A stretch of DNA of 64,000 nt from Sipunculus nudus (lineage: Eukaryota > Annelida > Sipuncula > Golfingiida > Sipunculidae). The position numbers and the translations under genes are program-made. The DNA lies in NCBI GenBank assembly GCA_026874595.1, contig CM049317.1, forward strand, positions 64,376,118 to 64,440,117. Direction: 5' to 3'. The notes under the pieces are model-generated. The model was not told where the DNA came from and did no database searches. It saw only the letters and a list, made by a program, of their open reading frames with translations. Every line of letters starts with the position of its first letter. The stretch's first letter is position 1. Of this stretch, positions 1 to 12,071 are shown one piece after another.

Positions 1-718
1 ATGTCTCAGTTACATCATGTTTACTACAATAACATTGAAGTTGTGTAAAACTAGATAGGGTTAAAGGAATTACCCTTGAATAGGAAATTCATCCGTGAAA
101 ATCAGGGGAATTTGCTTTTATGAAATACTTGGACCCCTGTTGTATGGCCAAGGTTTGGGAATGCTGTGGCATCTTTCACACCAGAAATCTCTAATTTAGA
201 TAATTTAAGGAATATTAATAACTTTTCAAAGAAATTGTTTTATTTTGTTAAAAGGATAATGCATTATTTTATTTAAAAGATATATGGCATATGTTGCTCA
301 GCTGACACAGTTTTACTGAAATATACTTTCACAGGCACAACCTAATTATCTAGTCATCCTTTATATGACTTTTTAATCAAAATTCATCCATAGCACTTAA
401 ACATTTTAAGTTTTCTTGATCTTACATTATCATGTTAATGATAAGACATTGATTAAACTGTTAAGATCATACAGCCCAAATACATCCTGGTTTTTGGACC
501 CCCCCCCCCCCCCCCAAAAAAAAAAATATCTACTTCTTCATTGTTCTGTTTCATTTTCACTCTTTGTATAAAACCTCATTTAGACAAACACCTCGCACAT
601 GCGACTACTGTATCAAGGTCCCATTTATGTTGATAATTTTGAGATTTACTGTTCATTTTATGTTTCGACAAAGCTTCTTGCCTTATGCTTATGTAAAGTT
701 ATTTATTATAAATTTCAG
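1..718. other. WDR37 upstream intron sequence
   Basis: No exon is recognised before 719. It includes a poly-C/poly-A run near 499-528. Two short stretches (464-477 and 667-688) copy parts of the exon that follows: see findings. Confidence 0.6.
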
Positions 719-900
719 ATCATACAGCCCGGATCTGGTGGTTGGACAACGCTTCTTGCCTTATGCAATATCTTGGTCATAGTGGGTCTGTAAACTCCAT
801 TCGCTTCCATCCACAACAAGACCTGGCTCTGACGGCATCAGGGGACCAGACGGCTCACATATGGAAAGCACAAATCTCGTCGGCTCAGGCGGAAACTGTT
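719..900 (+). CDS. WDR37: WDR37 exon A (first visible)
   Basis: The acceptor is ATTTCAG at 712-718 and the donor is GTAAGT at 901. The exon starts after one base of a split codon (predicted Asp, giving DHTARIW), carries 60 full codons and ends in phase 0. It holds the tail of one blade (HTARIWW) and a complete next blade beginning [13 protein letters not shown] and ending [10 protein letters not shown]. No initiator Met belongs here: the upstream exon is outside the window. Confidence 0.93.
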
Positions 901-1613
901 GTAAGTATCTGGTTAAATCTCAGCACATTATCTAGACATGGGATTCAGTTTGATGGTTAGTGTGAAAGTTTTATGTCAGTAAAACTCTATTTTAGTAACA
1001 AGCAGGAACTGACAGTAACCCTAGTCCAGGATAGTCCTAGCTGCTTTACACTCTGGAATATTTATAATGTTTATATAAAAATATGTTTTCATGTGCAAAG
1101 AAGGAAAATATTGAGCAAAGAAGATAAAGAAGAAAAAAACACAAAAGACACACAGCTAAATATAGTAAAAAAATATATGTTCAAAGTGTGTGGTTTCCAA
1201 ATAAATAAGTTTGCCTCTACCTGAATTCAAGGGAAGGGCAATATATTGAATAAAGTATCTGTTCAAATATTAATTTACATAGACCTTATTGCCACATTCT
1301 AGAATGAGAACAACATAACCTCATTTTTCACAGTACATTCCATTTTGAGTGTTTAATAAACCATTATTATCACTATTATCAGGGGTGTAACCAGGATTGA
1401 GGGAAGGGCAATATATTGAATAAAGTATCTGTTCAAATATTAATTTACATAGACCTTATTGCCACATTCTAGAATGAGAACAACATAACCTCATTTTTCA
1501 CAGTACATTCCATTTTGAGTGTTTAATAAACCATTATTTTCACTATTATCAGGGGTGTAACCAGGATTGAGGGAAGGAAGGGGGCTGAAATATTTGGCAA
1601 AGGCAAATCAAGC

Positions 1614-1644
<31 letters not shown>

Positions 1645-4600
1645 AATATATATATATATTAAAAGTATCAGTTGTACAAGAATAATAAAATAAAAGAATA
1701 TGTTTGCAGGATCAAACCTAATGAAATGTAGAATTATTAATAAACAATGCATTGATTATAACTGCATGTGCAATGCTTTATATTGAAGTAAGTCCCAGAT
1801 CTGCAGATACCAGTGAAAGGAATTTTTAGAAAATTTAATTATTATTTGACTAAGTGAAATTCTGGGAGGACAGAGAGTAGGGGGGGGGGCTCGGCCCCCT
1901 GCAGCCACCTCTTGGCTACAACCCTGCTATTGTGGTAAAATGGTGAATATCTGGTAACAACCCCCAAATTTATTTTCACAGAAATCTCAGTCTTCAGGAG
2001 AGGAGGATCCAGAGATGTCAGAGAAAGAGGAGGGTGAAGGTGAGTGTCCGCATGTACAGCAGAAACTCAAATTCCGTATCTCCTTTTTTTCTGAATTTTT
2101 TTTTTTTTCATAATATAAAGGAAGGACCCACAATTTACCTCTTTTAAATGCTTGACTGCTTTAACAGGAAAATTTGATAAACGATGATTAAAAATGATGT
2201 GATGAGATAATGTTACTGTATGCCAGGATTAGCATATCAGGGTAAGTTGATTATGATATGCCTAATGTACCTATCCATGTACTTTGCAGTTTGCTTCTTG
2301 AAAAATGTCTCACCTCACTTGTCTGTAACCTGGTCTATCTGAATGAATTTTATGTCCCCAAAAACATTCAGATTAATTGAGGTTCTACTATTCTTGTTAT
2401 TTTTCTTATTTTGTTTCTCATTCCTGAAAAAATTGAGGTATTTCAGGCTAATACAAGTTGATTCCCTACATGATTTTTATCCTTTCATGTGACATAATGA
2501 AAGGATATTATGCAGTTCTTTGCTAAGTCAAGGAATATTGGAGAAAACAGTATGACCAAATCAGAATCAGAATAGTATGAACATAGGAGTGCTGTCTCTT
2601 GGCCTTATCTGAGCAGTTTGCAGTAGTGGACCCAGAAGTGAAGGTCCACACGGTCTGGACCCTCCCTTTTCTGCTACTGAAACTGATCATACAGAGTTTA
2701 AACATATTTTTGCAGCCTGGACCCTCCCCTTTTCCCTGACCAAGTGACCTTTTATCAGGTTTTCACATCATTCTTCCTGGGTTGGATCCTCACTTTTCTA
2801 AAATCTTGGATTGTGTCTTTTTTTCTGTCATAAGATCCCATCACAGAGGTAATCATATTTAATTGACCTGACCATGAACTCTGTGACTTTAATCACATAT
2901 TCATTCAATGAATAATCATGAGTAGAGCAGTTGTAAGCAACCAGTCAAAAAACTGTTGACAATGTAAACAGTCAATCAACTGACAAGTGCAAAATTTGCA
3001 TAATTTGAAAAACTCTTATAAACAGAACATGTGTACTGATGTAGGCTTTAAAAGTAAAAGGAGCCAGTATAAAAAGTTCTTGGACAAAGGTTGCAGGAGC
3101 TATTCCACTGACTTTTGAGTGAATAATAATGTCTTACCTTGCACTGAGATTGTATAAGACTAATAATCCAAAACATGGCAAGATCCTTCACAATGATTGA
3201 GAAATTCAGCACTGGAGAACAGAGATACAGAATTCCACCTGATATCAATCTTTTGTCCCATATGCGACCAACCTATGTGATATCACTATGGGCTTTTAAA
3301 CAGCTCTTGTAATCATGGGAATGGCTAGCCTTCTGTGAAGCAGCAATTTTAGGGCTCATTAACATAATAAGGTCAAAGGGGTGGAGCTTTAAGTGGTTAG
3401 GTCAATGGCAGGAAATCCTGGGCCAGTATGATATCATCCACCTTACTGACGTCTTTTTCCTGATTTACTAATATGTTCAAGTGTCAGCAAGTGACATACT
3501 ATGTTATGATGTAGACAATTGTTAGCCATGATCACAAATTGTAAAAGGTGCAGATTCTCTTGTATGCTCCACTGCCATACCTTTATCAGTCATGTCAATG
3601 GCCTCATGACATTCTCATACACAAATTGCAAGGATTCCACCCATCCACTGTACAGACCAGCTGTTTGAGTCAGTGCTGAAATTCCTGACTCAGAAATGTC
3701 TAACAAAACATTTTAACTTGTTTCATTTTACATGATTTGGTGGAAATATAATAATATACATTCTGTCAGGTCTAATATATAATGTATAACATACTGTTGT
3801 TGCTTTTTTGTTCATGAGGGTTAAAAGTTATTGATATATGTGAAATGAGAATTGTTGTAAAATAAAAAGGTAATAAAAGTAAAAGACTGACATTATGAAT
3901 AATAATTGATGGTGTATATTAAAAGATTGATATTTTAAATAATAATTTCAAATTGTTTGCCAATAACATGGAATATTTTTGTTAATGAGATTTTTGCACA
4001 TAATATTTGATATGATTATTTCTCATATATAATTATGGTTATACTCTTTGTAAAGGTCTTTTGTATTGTGAGATAATGAAAATGGAACCCTCACAAAACA
4101 CAGAGAAGGTGAAAATCCCAAAATCATAGCCCATGATAATATGAAGTCAACCACAGTAGTCATTGATAACCTGTGATTTATAATAAATATTTTTTATTTC
4201 TAGGCCATGACTCCTCTGATGACAAGCACCAAGCCATTTACGTGAAGCAGCCCAAGGTACAGCTGCTGAGTCACCAAAGCGTTGTGATTGCGGCTGATTG
4301 GATGCCGAGTGGCAATAAGGTCATCACCGCATCGTGGGACCGCACAGCAAATTTATACGATGCTGAAACAGGAAACCTCTTGAATTCTTTCCCAGGTAGG
4401 AAGTCTATACTTTCATGAAAGGTTGTATTGGCCAGGAATTTTGCATGTGTATAGATCTGACATAGCTCTTTATCATACGCAAAACCTGCAACCATTTTTG
4501 CGCAGCGTCCATCTGTTTGTCTGCCTTGGGTTAAAGTCACTCATATCTCAGGAGTGGTTGGATTTGTCCACCTGAAATTTTGCATGCGAATAGATCCTGG

Positions 4601-7600
4601 ATAGTTTTCATGATTTTAAGACAGGTGACACCACGTACATTGATGTTCAAGCTGCAGACTTTTATGCTAATATCTCAGGACTGGTAAGATGTGTAGGTCA
4701 GAAATTTTGCATGCGTATAGATCTCACATAGCTCTTTATCATACGCAAAACCTGCAACGAAATTTTCTACAGTGTCCTTCTGTTTGTCTGCCGTGGGTTA
4801 AAATCACTCGTCTCAGCAGTTGTTTGATTAATCTACCTGAAATTTTGCATATGTGTATAACTTGGATAGCATTCTCCATTTTGTGGCAGGTGGTGCCACC
4901 TACATTCACCTTTATGCTGCAAACATCCATGCTAATATCTCAGGATTTGTTTGGCAAACAGGCCTGAAATTTTGCATGAGTATAGATCTTATATAGCTCT
5001 ACAGCTTATACAAATTTGGTGGCCCAACTAACAACCATTTTTGCATGTGTCCATCTGTTCATCTGCCGAGGGGGAAAAATCACTCATGTCTCAGCAATCT
5101 TATCCACCTGAAATTTTGCATTATGCATCTTGGATAGTTTTCTCTTTCAAATAACAAATGGCGCCACCTACAGTCAAGTTTAGGTGGCAGACATCCATGC
5201 TAGTATGCACCAGATCTTACTCTGTTTCCCCTTGCCACTCACTCCATGCCTCACTTCAGCCATCCAACTGAGATTTTGCTGGATACACGTAATTGCTTTT
5301 CAACTACCTGTATTCTAGTTACCTTTAGTTGTTGTGAAATCTGAACATATAGCCATGACATCACAGAGTATAATGAAGTAATACTTCATGTGCCATATAA
5401 TGAAGGCTAACTGCAGGTCAGTCAGCTGACAACAAATCCTGATCTTGTGCACATAGTATAGAATGTACAGTAGCAACCTGACATTCCGACCCTTTATAAT
5501 CTGAAAACCTTGCAATCAAACAGTATTTTGTAAAAAACTAACAGGACCCATAGAAATTAGCCTTGACAAAACGACAGCCATGGATCCCGACTCTGACATG
5601 ACATTTCCAGACACAAACAAGGATACCAACATATTTTCTGACTTGACAATCCGACCAGTATATTTTCCTTCGGTGTCAGTCATCGCACTCGTGCACACAG
5701 CGCCCTGATCAATTAGGCGTGAAATCAAGCAACACTAGAGCTTATTATTGAGTCAATTTGGCTCACTAATTAAGTCAGTTTAGATCCGTATGTGGCAAAC
5801 ATGAACCTCTTCCTGTGTGGAACACGCTGCGGTGGAGAACAAGGTCGGGGATCTTATCCAGGCAGTCAACAGCGCTGACCAAGTGACTGCGGAGGGATAC
5901 CTTGGAAAATGGATCCAGCCCACAGAAGCAATGCTGACGGCTGCTGATATTGTCTCAATGGTCAAAGAAAATGGAGGCAACAGTGACAGCGAGTCTGAGG
6001 GAGAAATATGATCCTCCTAAACCAGTGACTCCCAGAGACATGATTTGGGCAATGGAAGCAGGGCTATGATATATGGAAGAGTAAGACTTCGCTGCAGGGG
6101 ACTTTGATGCCGACCGCAGACTGCTGAGAAAAGTATGTGAAAATCAAAATAAAAGAACCAGATACAGACAGATATGCTTGCATTAACAGGATGTTAATGG
6201 CTATCAAAAAAGTATTTGACAGACACCTTCGCATTCATTAGATGATTATTCTTGCGCCAGGAAGGTATATGTCAGTTAATTGTTTTGACTGTTGGTTGTC
6301 AACTTTACTTTTATTTCGAAATGTATTGATGATAAGTGGTCCCTTGCAGAAAATAGCAAACCGATCTTATAATGATGCTGCATTTTATCAAAGCATTTAG
6401 CCTGGCCATTTCTGTATACTGCCTGAAACTTGCAGAATTAATAACATACAGCTTTCAGCTCAGCTGACTGAAAGTCATCTGAGCTTTAGTGATCACTCTT
6501 TTTCTGTTGTCTGTCTGTCTTTCCGTTAACCGGGCATATATCATACCTGTTGGACCTTGAAACATCTAGCAGAAAACCCAAGGAGGACCATAAAATTTCT
6601 CCTTGAAACCTTGAAATTATATGTCACTGCAACCCATATCCTCCAAGTATTAGGGCTCTTAGGTACCACCCAGCATAATTTAAAAAATTATCTGAGTAAC
6701 TAATGCAACTTTTGCCATGATTCCTCCAGTGCATTTTGGTCATGGAGTGTTTCATCAGTTTCTGAAGTCTGGTGGCACACCTGTATTTTTTCAAATTTTT
6801 AAGATTTTTAGCTCAGCTGACTATAAGTCATTTGAGCTATAGTTGTGGTCCTTTGTCCATCATCCGGCCGGCCATCTGTCCACTAACAGGGCACATTTTG
6901 AAACCGTTGGACCTATGAACCCAAAATTTTGCATACAGTTAGATGTCCCCATAATCTCCTACAATACCGAAAATTTGGTCACTAGGACTTCGTTCCTTCG
7001 AAATATTAAGGAAAAACCTTTGTTTTCAATAAAAAAGCCATTGTTACACTTAATGTCTACATAATATCAAAACCACTGGTCTGTATTTGATCATATTTAG
7101 AATTCATATTCTTCCATACATTTTCTAATAACATACCAAAAATTAGGTCAGTAGTGAGTACTGTTTTGAAGTTGTGGGCCCAAATATGATGCAATTTTTT
7201 TTAAATCAGGAAATATGTTTACTCACTTAACATGAGAATTGCTGAAGCTGGAGACTTTTTTTAGGGATATAACTTTATTAAATCAAGATTCAATTGTTAA
7301 CCCAAAATTAGATCTGAATTTTGCAAATTTTTCAAGTTATTAGCATAAATAAAAAATCAATACCTTAAATTTTGTCCAACTTTGGCCATGGCATGTTTTT
7401 CCCTGTAAGCACTATTGATTTAATTTTCAGAGCGTATATACATAAGGATTTAATATTATTAAATCTGAAATTTCAAAGGAATTGATTGAAAAGAGAAGCT
7501 TTAATTCAAGTTTTCATACACCATGTCAAGTGTTGTTTACATCAGGCTTACCTAGTAGCACAGCCTTCACTTGTATTATGTAACCCTCTCCAGGCAGCTT

Positions 7601-10600
7601 GCCTTGGCTCAGCTTGGCCACTATCAGCAGACTTCCCCTCTGTCCTGCATTTCCCCTCCCCCCCCCCAGCTGGTGCATTAACTAGATGAATGTTATAATT
7701 TTCTGTATTTTATCCATTCTTATTTCTAGGCTATGCTACATTTTAGATTTTGTATTGTACCACCAGGGTTACATTATAGCTGAGATAGTAATCAGCACAA
7801 TGATATTGTTTGTCCCTCTTTCAACCAACAGTGTGTATTCTCAGTAAATTTGATAAAATAGAAACATCTTTTCAAATAAATTTACTGAATCTTTTATTTT
7901 GGAGAATAAAATTAAGCATGTACTGAAATCTCCAATGTACAAAACTTTTTAATAGTGATTCAAGAAATCATCTTGAAGATGCCATGTTGTGGCATTATTT
8001 TCTTTTCAGTTTAAACATTTGTGATTTAAAAATAATAGAATATATGTGTATGCATAATATGACCCAATATGAGCTACACTCTGGATAAATTATGATTGCA
8101 ACTTAGATTTCTGATATTTTAACTTAAATATCAGATTTTTTATTACAAATTTATAAACTTGTAAATAAAAAAAAAACGAATCTGATAAAAACTATTAATG
8201 GAAAAAGTGGATATGCTTAAATATAAACTTAAATGTATTATTCCCTTGAAAGTGAAATAAAGGTATTAGTCCATTCTGTCCACTTGCCTGTCCATCTGTA
8301 AATTTTTCATATGCATCAAAGTATCTCAAAACTTTTACTGTTTTCCTTCATGATAGTCTTGTCAGAGTATTAGTTTTGCAATCATATATTTAGAACTTTA
8401 CTATAACCAAGTAGGAGGGCTCCTTTCCTCTTAGCTTCTCATATGCTTATATATATGAAAAACATTACAATAGAATATTTTGCATATTATGCAATTGCAA
8501 AAATTTCAAACTTCAGCTGAGCGCCGTGACCCATGGGTCCCTTGTTGTATGCAGTGTTATTCCTCAGGCCTTTATATGTTGTGAGAATGCTATATTCCAT
8601 TTTGTGTAACTAATCTTAAATTATGGTACATTTGTTGCAGCATTGTTAGCTTCAGTTGTATCATGCTTTTATATCACTATGAATTAGAACCATACAGAGA
8701 AGATCATTGTTGCAGAACTAACTATCAGGTACAAAATGTTCTCTATGGGTATCATGAATTTGGCTTATGTACTAATTTTAAAATTATGTCAGTCTGAGCA
8801 TCATGACCCCTGGGTCACTTGTTAATGAATAATATCAATAACAGTTCATATATTATTTTGTTAAAATTCAACCTGTGAGACCATGAATATTAAACAATAA
8901 CAAAACCTACCTTGTAATCCAGCAGGTACCAGGTATAACCATGCTGTCTGTTATCTCATGTTTGATCTGTTTCGTACAGGTCAGATTTGATCGAGGCCCT
9001 GCCGTGTCGGTCTTTGTTTATATTCATGATCAGTAATACTTACATTCACCCATCCCACACCAACAACACTTGATCACAGTGTTTATCTATGAGTCATGTA
9101 CTATATTAAGAGAAAGGGAATTCCTGTTACTCTTCTGTCCACCTCTGCCCTTCCCACTCGTGTGTCTGGCCCATTGTCATATACTATACATATTTTATAC
9201 CTAATGCATCAGAAGAATCAGTGGGTCCAAATAATATCACTTTTCAGACAGAGTATACAAATTTCCTACTTATGTATCCAATATATTCAACCTAAATGTG
9301 TCTTTTATTTAATTTCCTTATTTAATGATCATGATTCAATTTCTTTTTCCTTATACAATTTAAGAAAACTTGTTAATAATATAATTTCCTAATATTGTGT
9401 TTATTATATAATATACCTCTATGTTCAATTTATAACTTCAATTATGAACATAATATTTTTATATCAGATAATTTCTAGTTTTGTATTCAATATACTTTAA
9501 CTGAAGACGTTTTGTGCATTATATAACTGTGTTATTTGTGTTTATAATTTGTTTCCTAATACATATATTGTGTTAATCATAAAATTTCATACCTTGTTGT
9601 ATGAATAGGTCCCTCTGATAAGTAATGAACCTGTATTTTATTGTATGTCTGATGTATGTTTGTGCAGTACTTAAGTGTGTAATTAAAACAGTATAGCTGA
9701 CTTATATCAGGAACCACATAGTTTAGGTGTCCAACTACCAAGGAAATCTCTGGATATGTCACTTTAACTGAAGTTTGAAAAAAAAATAAAATATAAAAAT
9801 AGGTCCAGTTACCGTTGTATCCATGTTAACTAAATTTATATCTCCCCTCCCCTTGAGAGGAGACATAAAGTGTTTGGTCTGTCCTTTGTCGGCGTCTGTC
9901 ATATTTTGTTAATGTGATAACTTTTGAACAACTTAACATTCTTTCATGAAATTTTTCAGATGGTTTCTACCAAAATCTCAGACAAATCAAAAACAGGTGA
10001 CCTTTACCACCATTTTTCAGGTCATATAGGCCAAAATAATTTTTTTTTTATGAACCCCATAACTTTTGAAATATTGCATAATTTTCCCTCAAATTTAAAA
10101 CATAAATTGTATTTTTATAAAGTTCTTTTAGGAACTAGACAATTGTTGACCTTGACCTGGGTCTTCAAGGTCAAATCAGCCAGAATAGATGTTATATGTG
10201 AATGCTATAACTTTTGAACCCTTTGAAATATTTTCTTGAAAACCAACTTTTGAAATGTCTCTACCAGTATCTCAGACAAGTTAAAATACCAGTGACTTTG
10301 ACCTTCATCAGCAAGTTCAAATTGGGTGAAATATAATTTTTTTTTAACCCCATAACTTTTAACATATTTCATAGCTTTCCTCATATTTGAAAAACTAATT
10401 GTTTTCTATCAAGTTACTTTAGGAGCTCGAAAACTGGTGACCTTGACCTGGATCTCCAAGGTCAAATTAGCCAGGAAAGAAATTATTTTTAACACTGTAA
10501 CTTTTGAACCACTTGATATATTTCATGAAATTCAACTTGTGACTTGTCTCTACCAATATCTTGGACAAGTTAAAAAAAGAGGACCTTGACCTTCATCGTC

Positions 10601-12019
10601 AAGGTCAAATAGGACGAAATAGAATTATTTGTGAACCCCATTACTTTAGAAGTAGGTGACCTTCACCTGGATCTTCAAGGCCGAATCAGCCAGAATAAAA
10701 TCTCAGATCAATTTATAACCTGGTTACCTTGGTCATATCATACAAGGTCAGATCTTTAGAAATCCAAGATTTAAGTTGACACCAAACTTTTGAAGATGTC
10801 CATTTGTTACCTTCAAATTTGGGAAAGTGAGGTCCATAGGGGAGACATATAGTTGTTTTTGTGTCACAAAAACCAGGTCATCTAGTTGTGGTTGGCTTTA
10901 TACTCACTGGGTTACAAATTTGCAATTTTTCACATTAACATTGTTTCACTAGGGTTACATTTTCTCTATCTGCCCATAGTGTTAACTGCTCAGTGTATAT
11001 CCAGTAAAACTAATATGAATCAGTTATATTAAATAATCTGTACACAAATTGTATAAATTAGAAGACGACTTTTGAAAAAAAAACATAGAACAAGTGAAAA
11101 TTCTTTTTCATTATCAGCAGATTATTTGATATCATTTATTGTAGCAGTCTTTGATTAACAGGTAATAGTGTTGGAACGATATGGGTTTTTTTTATCATGA
11201 TAATTATTCAAATTAAATCCTGATATACCGCGATATCGCGATATTTTTAATTATATATTATGGCATAAATAAGCCATCAATAATGATATTTATAACAACC
11301 ACCTTTAAAGTCTTGACTTTATACAAGGGGTTAAGTATTAATGTCATTTATACCTATTGTGCCAGTACCACAGAATGACTCATTACGTGATGTAAGTTGC
11401 ATGAAGGTCCTGCAGGTGTGCAAGCTTTAGGCGCGGGAAGTCCTGCCCCCATCGTCGAATCACGCTTGTCAGAACTTTCCATCAGTTTCCTATAGCTACA
11501 TAAAATCCGGAGAATCCCGGCGAATTTTCGGAGAGCGTGTATACCAATCATGGCTAAATATACCATCCCAATTTTATATGGCAAAATATGCAACCCATAT
11601 GGAATGTTAGATTCAGTTGTGAAACTTTTATGTTGACATTTTCGTTCTATGCAATAAAAGCGGAAATATGTGTATTTATTGCTCTTTCATTATAATGTTA
11701 TTTTCTTCTGGAATTCTCAAGCTTATGTCCTCTCTGATTCATCCTGCTACTTCCGGGCATTTCCGACTAATCCCGAAGTCTGTAAACACACGGTTCCCCC
11801 ACACGCGTGTATTCAAATACATGTGGTTTATAAAAATAAATGTAATTCTTTGAAATAAATTTATTTTGAACCTCAAGGGCTTGCTTGTGAACCAAAATCG
11901 TGAACAAAAATTAATATCGCGATAATAGGAAAGTTGACGGTATGATAACAGTAGCTGTCAGATATCGTGATAATACCCTATACCGGTAACCGTCCCAACC
12001 CTAACGGGTAACATACATA

Positions 12020-12071
<52 letters not shown>

